From contig CAYTSA010000001.1 of NCBI GenBank assembly GCA_964440345.1, positions 1 through 64,000 of the forward strand: a DNA stretch of 64,000 bases, in the 5' to 3' direction. The translations under genes were made by a program, and so were the position numbers. Shown here one piece after another: positions 16,022 through 25,776 of the stretch; the stretch's first letter is position 1; every line of letters begins with the position of its first letter. The stretch is from CAYTSA01 sp964440345. GTDB taxonomy: Bacteria; Desulfobacterota; Desulfovibrionia; Desulfovibrionales; Desulfovibrionaceae. Below the pieces are notes generated by a model. It saw only the letters and a list, made by a program, of their open reading frames with translations. It was not told where the DNA came from and searched no databases.

Positions 16022-17674
16022 ATGGCCCGGAAGACATACGACTTTATCATCATTGGCGGCGGCTCGGCCGGCTCTGTGCTGGCCAACCGGCTGAGCGCCA
16101 ATCCTAACAACAAGGCGCTGGTGCTGGAAGCCGGCCGCGTGGACCACCGCTGGGATTTTCGCATCCACATGCCAGCGGCGCTCACCTACCCGCTTGCCGG
16201 CAAGTTCTACAACTGGTGGTACGAGTCCGAGCCAGAGCCGCACATGCACAACCGGCGCATCTACCAGCCCCGGGGCAAGGTGCTTGGCGGCTCCAGCTGC
16301 ATCAACGGCATGATCTACATTCGCGGCAACGCCATGGACTATCAGAAGTGGGGCAAAGACAAGGGCATGGAAAAATGGAACTACGCCCACTGTTTGCCCT
16401 ACTTCAAGCGCTTTGAGTACCGGGTGATGGGCGCAGACGCTTACCAGGGCGGCGCTGGGCCGCTCTACCTGACCACGCCGGAATGCGACAATCCTCTGTT
16501 CGACGCTTTTTTCCAGGCCGCGCAACAGGCCGGCTATCCCATTACCAAAGACGTCAACGGCTTTCAGCAGGAAGGCTTCGGCAAGTTCGACGCCACCATC
16601 TACCGCAGCCGGCGCTGGAACGCAGCCCGCGCCTACGTGCACCCGGTTCGCCATCGCCGCAACCTGAAGGTGAAGCTGAAAACCCAGGCTGCGCGGATAC
16701 TCTTTGAAGGCAAAAAGGCCGTGGGCGTAGAATACATTCGGGGCAAATCCAACCACACTGTGTACGGTAAAGAGATTATCTGCTGCGGCGGGGCCATTAA
16801 TTCGCCCCAGTTGCTGCAGCTTTCCGGCGTGGGCGCGGCGGATCACCTCAAAGAACTAGGGATCAACGTGGTGCAGGACCTGCCCAGCGTGGGCGAAAAC
16901 CTGCAGGACCACCTGGAACTCTATGTGCAGTACGCCAGCAAGAAGCCAGTCAGCCTGTATCCTGCCATTAAATGGTACAACCAACCCTGGATAGGCCTGC
17001 AGTGGCTGTTCGGCAAAAAAGGAACCGGAGCCTCCAACCATTTCGAGGCTGGCGGCTTCATCCGCTCCAACGACGCCGTGGCGTACCCGAACCTGCAGTA
17101 TCATTTTCTGCCTATCGCCATCCGCTACGACGGCTCTGTGGCTCAGTCTGGCCACGGCTACCAGGTGCACGTGGGCCCCATGAACACGGACGTTCGCGGG
17201 CATGTGAAGATCACCTCCGCCGATCCGCTGCAGTACCCGTCGATTCTATTCAACTATCTGTCCACCCCGCAGGAGAGGCAAGACTGGGTGGACGCCATCC
17301 GCAAGACCCGGGAGATAATGACCCAGCCGGCCTTCGACCATCTGCGCGGGCCGGAGCTGGCGCCGGGTGACCGCTGCCAAACGGACGAGGAGATACTCGA
17401 TTTCGTCGCCCGGGAGGGCGAAAGCGCCTACCACCCCAGCTGCACCTGCAAAATGGGCTACGACGATGCAGCCGTGCTGGACGCGGACATGAAGGTGCAC
17501 GGCGTGGAGGGTCTGCGCGTGGTGGACGCCTCGGCCATGCCGTACATCACCAACGGCAACATCTACGCGCCGGTAATGATGCTGGCCGAAAAAGCGGCCG
17601 ACGCCATTCTGGGCAATGCGCCGTTGCAGCCATTGGACGAACCCTATTACCAGGCCGAAAAGCCGGCCAACTGA
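16022..17674 (+). CDS. betA: GMC-family oxidoreductase, choline dehydrogenase-like
   Basis: 550 residues, the BetA length. FAD-binding Rossmann motif at the N-terminus (FIIIGGGSAGSVLANRLS), both GMC signatures (GKVLGGSSCINGMIYIRGN and GAINSPQLLQLSGVG), and the C-terminal active site with SAYHPSCTCKMG and VVDASAMPYITNGNIYAP. BetA oxidises choline to betaine aldehyde. The start at 16022 has a GGAGGAG site; a GTG at 16010 lies within it. No betaine aldehyde dehydrogenase gene (betB) is in the window. The neighbouring binding protein supports choline as substrate, but GMC enzymes vary and this remains inference. Confidence 0.8.
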   Translation: MARKTYDFIIIGGGSAGSVLANRLSANPNNKALVLEAGRVDHRWDFRIHMPAALTYPLAGKFYNWWYESEPEPHMHNRRIYQPRGKVLGGSSCINGMIYIRGNAMDYQKWGKDKGMEKWNYAHCLPYFKRFEYRVMGADAYQGGAGPLYLTTPECDNPLFDAFFQAAQQAGYPITKDVNGFQQEGFGKFDATIYRSRRWNAARAYVHPVRHRRNLKVKLKTQAARILFEGKKAVGVEYIRGKSNHTVYGKEIICCGGAINSPQLLQLSGVGAADHLKELGINVVQDLPSVGENLQDHLELYVQYASKKPVSLYPAIKWYNQPWIGLQWLFGKKGTGASNHFEAGGFIRSNDAVAYPNLQYHFLPIAIRYDGSVAQSGHGYQVHVGPMNTDVRGHVKITSADPLQYPSILFNYLSTPQERQDWVDAIRKTREIMTQPAFDHLRGPELAPGDRCQTDEEILDFVAREGESAYHPSCTCKMGYDDAAVLDADMKVHGVEGLRVVDASAMPYITNGNIYAPVMMLAEKAADAILGNAPLQPLDEPYYQAEKPAN

Positions 17675-17741
17675 CATCATGATCCTGTATCATTGACGCG
17701 CGCCTCAGCCATGAACACGCAACCCAAAGGAGAACAACATC

Positions 17742-18704
17742 ATGACACACACGCGCTTGCCTAAAACCATTCCGGTACTATTGCTCCTCGCCGCCATTGT
17801 ATGCTTTGGCGTCGGCCAGGCATCTGCAGCCGAGAAAAAAATCCGTTTCGTCAGCGTCAGCTGGACAGGCGTGACCGTCAAAACCGAAATCGGCGTCCGC
17901 ATTCTAAATAGCCTGGGTTACAAGGCCACCAACATGATGACCTCGGTGCCCATTGTCTACAAAGCCATGTCCATGGGCGAAGCCGACGTCTTTCTGGGTA
18001 ACTGGATGCCCTCCATGGCCACCGTGGCGCAGCCCTTTTTCGACGACGGCTCGGTGGAAATGTACGTGGCCTCCATGCCAGGGGCCAAGTACACCCTGGC
18101 CGTGCCTTCATTTGTGTATGACGCCGGCCTGACGCACTTCAAGCACATTGCCAAGTACGCCGACAAGCTTGAAAGTAAGATTTATGGAATTGAAGAAGGC
18201 AACGACGGCAACGAGATCATCCAGTCCATGATCGATCATGATCTGTTCGGCCTGGGCGGCTTTGAACTCGTCCCCTCCAGCGAGGCGGGCATGCTGGCCC
18301 AGGTGCGCTCCTTTGTGAATGAAGGCCAGTGGGTCGTCTTTCTGGGCTGGGCTCCTCACTACATGAATGAAATCATTGACATGAAATTTCTGGACGGCTC
18401 CACGGACGAGACCTTCGGCCCGGACAACGGCGCCGCCACGGTGTACACCAACGTGCGTAAGGGTTTTTTGGAAGAAATGCCCAACACAGCTAAGTTTCTA
18501 GAGAATTTTCGTTTCCCTGTGTCCATGATGAACCAGATTATGGCCACTCTGCATAAAAACTCTGATCTGACGCCGGCCCAGGCCGGCATGGCCTGGGTTC
18601 GGGCGCATCCAGACATTTACAAAGGCTGGCTGGAGGGCGTGACCACTGCCGACGGCAAGCCTGCCCTGCCTGCGTTTGAGGAGTATCTGAAGAGCGAGTA
18701 CTAG
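17742..18704 (+). CDS. Choline/glycine betaine ABC transporter substrate-binding protein
   Basis: 320 residues with a signal peptide (cleavage near ASA-A). OpuAC/ChoX-type binding protein: aromatic residues VSWTGV, a MGEADVFLGNWMP motif, and WVVFLGWAPHYMN resemble the tryptophan/tyrosine box that cages the trimethylammonium group. AAAGGAG lies 9 bases before the ATG. It follows betA by 67 bases and ends in a strong terminator, so the regulator, oxidase and binding protein form one unit. The permease and ATPase genes must lie elsewhere. Confidence 0.85.
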   Translation: MTHTRLPKTIPVLLLLAAIVCFGVGQASAAEKKIRFVSVSWTGVTVKTEIGVRILNSLGYKATNMMTSVPIVYKAMSMGEADVFLGNWMPSMATVAQPFFDDGSVEMYVASMPGAKYTLAVPSFVYDAGLTHFKHIAKYADKLESKIYGIEEGNDGNEIIQSMIDHDLFGLGGFELVPSSEAGMLAQVRSFVNEGQWVVFLGWAPHYMNEIIDMKFLDGSTDETFGPDNGAATVYTNVRKGFLEEMPNTAKFLENFRFPVSMMNQIMATLHKNSDLTPAQAGMAWVRAHPDIYKGWLEGVTTADGKPALPAFEEYLKSEY

Positions 18705-18739
18705 CCCTAATGTTATAGTTTCATAGTACGAAGCGTTAT

Positions 18740-18778
18740 AACGCCAGGCTCTGGGCGCAACAGAGCTTGGCGTTTTTT
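18740..18778 (+). terminator. Rho-independent terminator of the choline gene cluster
   Basis: AACGCCA-G-GCTCT pairs with AGAGC-T-TGGCGTT across a 9-base loop, followed by TTTTTTATTTTTTTT. This is a textbook terminator 35 bases after the binding-protein stop. Confidence 0.92.
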
Positions 18779-18871
18779 ATTTTTTTTGTTGTAACTTAAT
18801 TTAACTTCTGGCAACTACAAGAGACAATTAAAGATACGCTGCCTTTATAAACATATTCAGGGGAAATTTCC

Positions 18872-20107
18872 ATGAACCTTGGCCTGGACCGTCTGGCGCT
18901 CGTTTTTGCTTGTTTTTTTTGTGTGTTGCTTACAGTTGGATGCGGCTCTGAACAGGACTCGCAAGACCCCAACCCCGACGCCGGCGCGCAGAAAAATGCG
19001 CAGACCGAATCAAAGCCGTCGCAAACGCCGCAACAGGCCGCCCCCAAACTACGTGTTGTCAAAGTGGAGCCAATGAGCATTCCGACTACGGTGGAGTACA
19101 CAGCCAAACTGGCCGCCAAGGAGACTGTAGACGTGCGGGCCCGCGTGGCTGGCATACTGGAGAAGCGGCATTTCAAGGAAGGCTCGCATGTGGAAAAGGG
19201 CGAGCTGCTCTTTACCATAGACCCGGAAGAATACGCCCAGACCCTGGACCAGGCTAAGGCTGAGCTGGAGCGCAACAAGGCTCTGCTGGAAAACGCTCAG
19301 AAAGAATACGAGCGCTTCAAAACGCTGTATGAAAAAGGCGTTGTTTCCAAAGAGGAATATGACCAGAAACAGACAAACATGCGGGAGCTGAAAGCCAATG
19401 TTGAGGCGCAGCAAGCCGCCGTGGGCTCCGCCAGGCTGAGCGTGGACTACACCCGCGTCACCGCGCCCATAGCTGGACTTATTGGCCGGGCCCAGGTGGA
19501 ACAGGGAAGCCTGGTGGGCAAAAACGACGCCACCCTGCTGGCCACCATCACGTCTATAAATCCCATTTACGCCAACTTTTCCATCAGCGAAAACGACTAT
19601 CTCTCATATGTCAAAGCCCACACGCAGAAAGACGATTCGGAAAAAACCACGTTTCAGTTAGTGCTCTCTGACGGCTCCCTTTACCCCCACCCGGGCGCCA
19701 TGGACATGGTTGACCCCACGGTGGACCCCGACACCGGCGCTATGGGCGTCCGGATATCCTTTCCTAATCCGGACGGACTGCTCAAACCAGGACTGTTCGG
19801 CCGGGTGCGCATCACCATCGCCGGCGGACCTGAAAAGCTGTACATCCCGTCCAAGGCGCTCATGGACATCCAAGGCGTTAAACAAGTCTTCACCTTGGGA
19901 GAAGGCAACAAGGCGGGCGCCGCCACTGTGACCCTGGGCCAGACACATGGCGATCTGGTTGTCGTTGAAAGCGGCCTCAAAGCCGGGGACGTGGTGCTCA
20001 CAGACGGGCTGCTCAATGTCAAGCCGGGCATGGTCATTGATCCGCAGCCTGTTCCTCTGCAACCTGCCGGTCAACACAACGCAACCAAGCCGGCGTCAGA
20101 CGCATAA
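18872..20107 (+). CDS. RND efflux periplasmic adaptor, AcrA/MexA-like lipoprotein
   Basis: 411 residues. Lipoprotein signal peptide with lipobox LTVGC (Cys near 24), an acidic linker, then the membrane-fusion plan: beta-barrel and lipoyl halves (DVRARVAGILEKRHFKEGSHVEKGELLFTID), a helical hairpin (about 125-180, AKAELERNKALLENAQKEYE), lipoyl return (TRVTAPIAGLIGRAQVEQGSLV), and the membrane-proximal domain. It links the RND pump to an outer-membrane channel. It lies 48 bases before the pump gene. No TolC-like gene follows, so the pump must use a channel encoded elsewhere. Confidence 0.92.
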   Translation: MNLGLDRLALVFACFFCVLLTVGCGSEQDSQDPNPDAGAQKNAQTESKPSQTPQQAAPKLRVVKVEPMSIPTTVEYTAKLAAKETVDVRARVAGILEKRHFKEGSHVEKGELLFTIDPEEYAQTLDQAKAELERNKALLENAQKEYERFKTLYEKGVVSKEEYDQKQTNMRELKANVEAQQAAVGSARLSVDYTRVTAPIAGLIGRAQVEQGSLVGKNDATLLATITSINPIYANFSISENDYLSYVKAHTQKDDSEKTTFQLVLSDGSLYPHPGAMDMVDPTVDPDTGAMGVRISFPNPDGLLKPGLFGRVRITIAGGPEKLYIPSKALMDIQGVKQVFTLGEGNKAGAATVTLGQTHGDLVVVESGLKAGDVVLTDGLLNVKPGMVIDPQPVPLQPAGQHNATKPASDA

Positions 20108-20155
20108 TACTCACTGCAACCAAAGACAGCCCCGCAGGCCGCTCCGGAGAACCAT

Positions 20156-23100
20156 ATGATACGATTCTTTATTGACCGCCCCATCTTCTCCGGGGTGTTG
20201 TCCATTATTATTACTGTCGCCGGAGTCATGGCCCTGTTGTCGCTGCCTATTGCACAGTACCCAAAGATATCGCCGCCAACTGTGTCCGTGTCCGCCATGT
20301 ACACCGGCGCCAACGCCGAGGTGGTGGGCCAGACTGTAGCCACTCCCCTGGAGCAGCAGATAAACGGCGCCCAAGACATGCTCTACATGTCGTCCATGAG
20401 CGGCAACGACGGCGTCATGAACCTGACGGTGACCTTTGACATTGGCCGGGACCTGGACATGGCCACTGTTGACGTACAGAACCGCGTCGCCATGGCCGAA
20501 TCTACTCTGCCAGACGACGTGCAGCGCACCGGCGTCACGGTTTCCAAGCAGTCGCCGGACATGCTCATGGTGGTCAACGTCATTTCGCCCACCAACCGCT
20601 TCGACAACCTATTTCTGACCAACTACGCCAAAATCAATTTGTCCGACGCCCTGTCGCGGATACCCGGCGTCGGATCAGTCACCGTTTTTGGCGCTGGCGG
20701 AGACTATTCCATGCGCATCTGGCTGGATCCTTCGCGCATGGCCGACCTTAAGGTCACGCCCTCTGACGTGGCCGCGGCCATAGCCGACCAGAATGTGCAG
20801 GCCCCGGCCGGCTCTGTGGGCAAACCCCCTACGCCCATGGACCAGGAATTTGAGCTGCCTGTTCAAGTACACGGCCGGCTGAGCGACGCTGACCAGTTCC
20901 TGGACATCGTCGTCAAATCTGGCGACGCAGGAACGCTGGTGCGGGTCAAGGACATAGCCAAGGTGGAGCTGGGCGCCATAGACTACTCCGGATTCAGCCG
21001 CATCAACAGCCAGCCCACTGCATCCATTATTATCTATCAGTTGCCGGGCGCCAATGCTTTGGACACTGCCGAGCAGATTAAAGCAGCCATGAAAGAGCAC
21101 GCCGAGTTCTTTCCTGACGGCGTCGAGTATCTCGTAGCTTTTGACACCACGAGATTCGTCAACGCCTCCATCAACGAGGTCATGGAAACCTTGTGGGAAG
21201 CCTTTGCCCTGGTCATCATCGTGGTCTTTGTCTTTTTGCAAAGCTGGCGGGCCACGCTGGCGCCCACCATCACCGTGCCAGTTTCGCTGGTCGGGACTTT
21301 TGCGCTGTTTAGCGTGCTGGGCTTTTCCATCAACACCCTCTCGCTCTTCGGCATCGTGCTGGCCATCGGCCTGGTGGTGGACGACGCTATTGTTGTGGTG
21401 GAAGCGGTGCAGCGGCTCATTGACGAAGAAGGACTGCCTCCCCGGCAGGCGGCGTACAAGGCCATGCAGGAAGTCACCGGCCCCATCATCGGCACCAGCC
21501 TGGTGCTGGCGGCAGTGTTCGTGCCCGTAGCCTTCATGGGCGGCGTCACCGGCCAGTTGTACCAGCAGTTCGCGCTCACTCTCACCGTTTCCGTGCTCAT
21601 CTCCACCATCAACGCCTTAACCCTCAGCCCCGCCCTATGCGCCTTACTGCTCAAGCCCGCCGGTCATGACCGCGGCCTTCTCGCGATTTTCTTCAGAGGC
21701 TTTAACCGGGTTTTCGACATTTTTTCCGGCGGCTACGTGCGCGGCGTGGGCGCCGCCGTGCGGCACAAGCTCCTGAGCATGCTCGTCCTGTTCTGCATAG
21801 CCGGCGGGGCTTGGTTCATTATCCAGCAATTGCCGCAAAGCTTTGTGCCGGAAGAGGATCAGGGCTATATGATAGGCGCCGTGCAGCTGCCGTCTGGAGC
21901 TTCTCTGGAGCGCACCAATGCGGTGATGCGCAAGGTTGAGGAGTACTTCAAAGACGCCCCTGGCGTGGACCACATCCTGTCTCTGGGCGGCATGTCCATT
22001 GTTACTGGCGCAAACAACTCTTATTCCGCCTCCATCATTTTGGTGCTCGCCCCCTGGGATAAACGCACTACGCCGGACCTGTCGCTTGCGGCCATCCAGG
22101 GACGGGCCATGGCGGCTATGTCCAAGATTCCCGAAGCGCGGATAATGCTTTTCAACCCTCCGCCCATAACTGGCATGGGGATGGCTGGCGGCTTTACCTT
22201 CATGCTGCAGGCCCGTACTGGCCAGTCCCCGAAAGAGCTGGAGGGGGTTTTGCAAAAATTCCTTGCCGCCGCCAACCAGCGCCCAGAAATCGCCATGGCC
22301 TACTCCAGCTACAGCGCCAGCGCCCCGCAAATCGAAGTGGACGTGGACAGGGACAAAGCCTTGTCCATGGGCGTGGACCTGAGGGAGGTGTTCACTGCGC
22401 TGCAAACATTTTTGGGCGGTTATTACGTCAATGACTTTAACAAATTCGGCCGCACCTACCGGGTCATGCTCCAGGCGGAGTCCAAATACCGGCTCCGGGC
22501 AGAGCAGATTTCCGACTACTACGTGCGCTCAAATAGAGGCGTTATGGTTCCCCTGTCTACCCTGGTCAGCGTCAAGCGGGTCTCCGGGCCGGAATTCATC
22601 TCGCATTTCAACATTTACTCCAGCGCCCAGATCAACGGCTCTGCCGCGCCAGGCTACAGCTCGGGCCAGGCAATGCAGGCCCTGCGCGAAACTGCAGACA
22701 AAACCCTGCCCCAAGGCTACGGCTTTGACTGGTCCGGCATGAGCTACCAGGAAGCCAGCCAGGGCAACCAGGCTTTGATAGCCTTTGGCCTGTCCATCGC
22801 CATGGTCTTCCTGTTTCTGGCCGCTTTGTATGAATCCTGGCTCACGCCTTTGGCCGTGCTGCTTTCCGTGCCGGTAGCCGTGTGCGGCGCCATGGCCGGG
22901 CTGTACATCCGCGGGCTGGATAACAACGTCTATGCGCAGATCGGCCTGGTCATGCTCATAGGCCTGGCCGCAAAGAACGCCATACTTATCGTAGAGTTCG
23001 CCATTCAAAAACGCCAAGAAGGAGCGTCCATCAAAGACGCCGCTCTGGAGGCGGCCCGCTTGCGCTTCAGGCCCATTCTCATGACTTCTTTCGCCTTTGT

Positions 23101-23329
23101 GCTGGGCGTGCTGCCGCTGGTGCTGGCCTCGGGCGCTGGCGCCAGCAGCCGCCACGCCCTGGGCACTGCCGTGTTCTCGGGCATGCTGGCCGCCACCTTT
23201 ATTGGGATATTCTTCATCCCCGCGCTCTATGCGCTGTTTACACGAAAAGGAAAGGAAGAGGACAAACCTGCAGCAGAAGAAACACCTGCAGACGAGAACG
23301 CGTCACTCAATGAAGGAGACGCCGCGTAA
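20156..23329 (+). CDS. RND multidrug efflux pump, AcrB/MexB-like
   Basis: 1057 residues, HAE1 family size. Twelve membrane segments with two large periplasmic loops. The proton-relay residues are in the same places as in E. coli AcrB: Asp409 and Asp410 in GLVVDDAIVVVEAV and Lys940 in GLAAKNAILIVEFA. The N-terminus FFIDRPIFSGVLSIII is typical. The trimer should expel hydrophobic drugs, dyes or bile-like compounds using the proton gradient. The C-terminal tail is acidic. Its last 27 bases overlap the convergent PIN toxin gene. No local TetR or MarR repressor gene is present. Confidence 0.95.
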   Translation: MIRFFIDRPIFSGVLSIIITVAGVMALLSLPIAQYPKISPPTVSVSAMYTGANAEVVGQTVATPLEQQINGAQDMLYMSSMSGNDGVMNLTVTFDIGRDLDMATVDVQNRVAMAESTLPDDVQRTGVTVSKQSPDMLMVVNVISPTNRFDNLFLTNYAKINLSDALSRIPGVGSVTVFGAGGDYSMRIWLDPSRMADLKVTPSDVAAAIADQNVQAPAGSVGKPPTPMDQEFELPVQVHGRLSDADQFLDIVVKSGDAGTLVRVKDIAKVELGAIDYSGFSRINSQPTASIIIYQLPGANALDTAEQIKAAMKEHAEFFPDGVEYLVAFDTTRFVNASINEVMETLWEAFALVIIVVFVFLQSWRATLAPTITVPVSLVGTFALFSVLGFSINTLSLFGIVLAIGLVVDDAIVVVEAVQRLIDEEGLPPRQAAYKAMQEVTGPIIGTSLVLAAVFVPVAFMGGVTGQLYQQFALTLTVSVLISTINALTLSPALCALLLKPAGHDRGLLAIFFRGFNRVFDIFSGGYVRGVGAAVRHKLLSMLVLFCIAGGAWFIIQQLPQSFVPEEDQGYMIGAVQLPSGASLERTNAVMRKVEEYFKDAPGVDHILSLGGMSIVTGANNSYSASIILVLAPWDKRTTPDLSLAAIQGRAMAAMSKIPEARIMLFNPPPITGMGMAGGFTFMLQARTGQSPKELEGVLQKFLAAANQRPEIAMAYSSYSASAPQIEVDVDRDKALSMGVDLREVFTALQTFLGGYYVNDFNKFGRTYRVMLQAESKYRLRAEQISDYYVRSNRGVMVPLSTLVSVKRVSGPEFISHFNIYSSAQINGSAAPGYSSGQAMQALRETADKTLPQGYGFDWSGMSYQEASQGNQALIAFGLSIAMVFLFLAALYESWLTPLAVLLSVPVAVCGAMAGLYIRGLDNNVYAQIGLVMLIGLAAKNAILIVEFAIQKRQEGASIKDAALEAARLRFRPILMTSFAFVLGVLPLVLASGAGASSRHALGTAVFSGMLAATFIGIFFIPALYALFTRKGKEEDKPAAEETPADENASLNEGDAA

Positions 23330-23671
23330 ACCTTTGAAGTGCGCATCGTGAGTGTACACCATGGCGCTGTAGACTTCTGCAGTGGCTTTGACCATGGCGT
23401 CAGCCATGGGGAGTTTGTGCAGGTCAGACAACAATGCAGCATGGAACGCAAGACTCTCTGACAAGCCAACCTCCTGATGTTGCCTCATCATGCCCATGCA
23501 GATTATTGCAGATTCTTCGCCGCGCTCTCTATAGCTCACGTTGAATACTTCATACGTGCAGACGACTGGAACTAACACTACGTCATCTTGTTGCAACAGA
23601 TACGCATACTGATCTGCTTTTTCCCTGCCAGTAAACACTTCCAGCCAGCCGTAGGAATCAAGAAGAATCAA
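23303..23671 (-). CDS. PIN-domain toxin (VapC-like)
   Basis: 122 residues. PIN-fold ribonuclease with the expected acidic residues Asp5 (MILLDSYGW), Glu41 (CTYEVFN), Asp91 (PMADAMV) and Asp109 (THDAHF). Such toxins cut tRNA or rRNA when freed from their antitoxin. Starts with TTG, overlapping the stop of the upstream antitoxin gene (TTGA), the usual coupled layout. The toxin frame is intact although the antitoxin gene is broken, so activity may be lost, low, or held in check by another antitoxin. The 3' end overlaps the acrB-like gene by 27 bases on the opposite strand. Confidence 0.82.
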   Translation of the reverse strand: MILLDSYGWLEVFTGREKADQYAYLLQQDDVVLVPVVCTYEVFNVSYRERGEESAIICMGMMRQHQEVGLSESLAFHAALLSDLHKLPMADAMVKATAEVYSAMVYTHDAHFKGLRGVSFIE

Positions 23672-23881
23672 TACCTGTCCTTTCTGTCCCTGAAGTTGCT
23701 GTAGTCAACGCCTTTCAAGACGCCGCGCATTTCTTCAACCCAACGTTCCGGGACCAGTTCTATCCGCCCCTTGAAAGCGAATACCTGCAGTTTTTGACCG
23801 GGGTTCAACCCTAACCTAACTCTTCGCGAACTATTTCGGCATAACAACATGATGTTTCAGGAAAACTGTTACTCTGGACAT
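23668..23881 (-). pseudogene. AbrB/SpoVT-type antitoxin gene broken by two small indels
   Basis: A strong AAGGAGG site precedes the ATG at 23881. The first 16 codons read MSRVTVFLKHHVVMPK, then TAG. The AbrB continuation EIVREELG is in a second frame and LGLNPGQKLQVFAFKGRIEL in a third. A 4-base loss (one GAAA of a presumed GAAAGAAA, near 23834-23838) and a 5-base duplication (TTAGG twice, 23810-23819) explain both shifts. The span is 214 bases; removing the net +1 gives 213 bases, or 70 residues plus stop, a normal AbrB antitoxin. A 60-residue frame from 23850 would lack the DNA-binding swapped hairpin but could still bind toxin. Confidence 0.75.
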
Positions 23882-23946
23882 ACAAACCTCCTTGTTCCGC
23901 AAACCAATATGTCCATCGATCAGGCATACCAACTTCTTCTGCGCGT

Positions 23947-25773
23947 TTACGCGGTCTGCTGCGCCTTCAGTTCCGCGGCCTTCTGGTTGTAGAAGCTGAT
24001 GACCTCCCGCCGGCCCAGCATGCCCAAAAGCCGCGTCCGGTCGTTGTTGGCCACCACGGGCAGGGAATCGATGTTCTTTTTGGTGAATTTCTGCATCACC
24101 GTGTTCAAGTCGTCCCGGGGTTGGGCGACGATGATGTCTTTGGAGGCGAAGTCATCCACAAGAAGCAAATGCTCAAGGCCGCTGTCAAACAGCACTTCCC
24201 GACAGTCGTTGATGGAAAAGATGGCCTTGAGCCGGTTATGCTCGTCCACCACCGGAAAGTAGTGCTGCTGTGTGGAAGCGTACATCTCCTTAAATTCTCC
24301 GAACGACGCGCCCTCCTGCACCACGGAGACGCGGCGGGCTTTGTCCATAAGGTCAGCCACTGTGTAAGACTGCAGGATATCAACAAAAAACTCGCCGGCG
24401 TGGGCTGGTGAAAAAAACTTGTTTTTCACCTGCTCCCGGTAGATGGAAAAATGCCCGGAAAAGAAATGACACAAAAAGCAGACCAACAGGCTAGGCAACA
24501 GCAGGTGGTACGAATTGGTCATTTCGCTGACAAAAATAATGGTGGACACCGGCGTGGCCGACACCGCCGTGAAAAACCCAGCCATGCCGACAATGACGAA
24601 CGCCCCAGGCTCCGCCACCAGCGTGGGCGCCAGCTCGTGGAAAGCCTGGCCCACCACGCCGCCAAGGCAGCCGCCAATAACCACTGACGGGCCGAACACG
24701 CCGCCCGAACCGCCAGAGCCTATAGTAAATGACGTTGTGGCTATCTTGCCCAGGGCCACGCCAGCCAGCAGCAGTATGGATGCGTTGCCCAGAATAGCGT
24801 CCTGCACCACGCCATAGCCAAAGGCCAAGGTCTCAGGCAGATAAAACCCCACCGCGCCTGTCAGCAGCCCCCCTATGGCCGGTTTTATGTGGTTGGGCGC
24901 TGACCGCCAAGCGCCGAAAAAGTCATGCACTCCGTAAAACGACTTGCAGTAGACCCAGCCCCCAGCCAGCAACACTGCCGCCAGCACCGTGTAGGGGCCC
25001 AGCTCCAGCGGATTGGAAAAGGAAAACGGCAAACTCTCAAACAACGACCCCCAGCCAAAGACAAGGCAAAACATGCAATACGCCACCACAGACGAAATAC
25101 CCGCCGGAATGAGCACGTCTGACTCAAACTCGGCGTCTGAGTACAGCACCTCCGCCGCAAACAGCGCCCCGGCCAGGGGCGCCCGGAAAATAGACCCCAC
25201 GCCGGCTCCAATGCCTGCAGCCAGCATGATGCGCCGCTCCCGCTCTGAAAGCTTGAGACGGGTGGCCAGAAATGAGCCAAAGCCAGCGCCTATCTGGGCG
25301 ATAGGGCCTTCCCGGCCGCCAGAACCGCCAGTAGTTAAAGTAATGGTTGAAGCTATGGTCTTGACTACAGGCACCCTGCCCCGAATGAGGCCGCCCTTAT
25401 TGTGAAACGCGTCAATGGCGCCGTCCGTGCCGTGGCCTTCTGCTTCTGGGGCAAAGGTGTACACTATCCAGCCGCTCACCAGCCCCCCCGCCGCCGGCAG
25501 AAAAAGGAGTATCCAGCGGTTGAATTCTGTGTGCGTATGCGGCAGCAGGGGATGCTCTCCTGCAGGCGCAGCCGGGCGGTAGCCGGCCAGGGCGTCCATG
25601 AAAAAATGCATGCCCAGCTCGCAGAGTACATGAAAGACAATGGAGCCAAGCCCAGCAATAAGGCCGATGAGCATGAACAGCAGCAGCCACGCGCCTGCGC
25701 CTTTAATGCCGGAAGCGGCGCCGCCCTCGGACCGGCCAGCCCGCAGCAGTTTTACAATCGGTCCAGAAGGCAT
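23947..25773 (-). CDS. ClC chloride channel/antiporter with two CBS domains
   Basis: 608 residues. About ten membrane helices with the ClC selectivity motifs: GSGGREGP with gating Glu155, and GSGGSGGVFGPS. The C-terminal 150 residues hold two CBS domains (YTVADLMDKARRVSVV and DIIVAQPRDDLNTVMQKF), which bind adenine nucleotides and tune the channel. Bacterial members exchange chloride for protons or pass fluoride or chloride. The ATG is 3 bases after the stop of the USP-domain gene, so the two are co-transcribed; the region between this gene and the antitoxin has no gene. Confidence 0.92.
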   Translation of the reverse strand: MPSGPIVKLLRAGRSEGGAASGIKGAGAWLLLFMLIGLIAGLGSIVFHVLCELGMHFFMDALAGYRPAAPAGEHPLLPHTHTEFNRWILLFLPAAGGLVSGWIVYTFAPEAEGHGTDGAIDAFHNKGGLIRGRVPVVKTIASTITLTTGGSGGREGPIAQIGAGFGSFLATRLKLSERERRIMLAAGIGAGVGSIFRAPLAGALFAAEVLYSDAEFESDVLIPAGISSVVAYCMFCLVFGWGSLFESLPFSFSNPLELGPYTVLAAVLLAGGWVYCKSFYGVHDFFGAWRSAPNHIKPAIGGLLTGAVGFYLPETLAFGYGVVQDAILGNASILLLAGVALGKIATTSFTIGSGGSGGVFGPSVVIGGCLGGVVGQAFHELAPTLVAEPGAFVIVGMAGFFTAVSATPVSTIIFVSEMTNSYHLLLPSLLVCFLCHFFSGHFSIYREQVKNKFFSPAHAGEFFVDILQSYTVADLMDKARRVSVVQEGASFGEFKEMYASTQQHYFPVVDEHNRLKAIFSINDCREVLFDSGLEHLLLVDDFASKDIIVAQPRDDLNTVMQKFTKKNIDSLPVVANNDRTRLLGMLGRREVISFYNQKAAELKAQQTA

Positions 25774-25776
25774 GGG

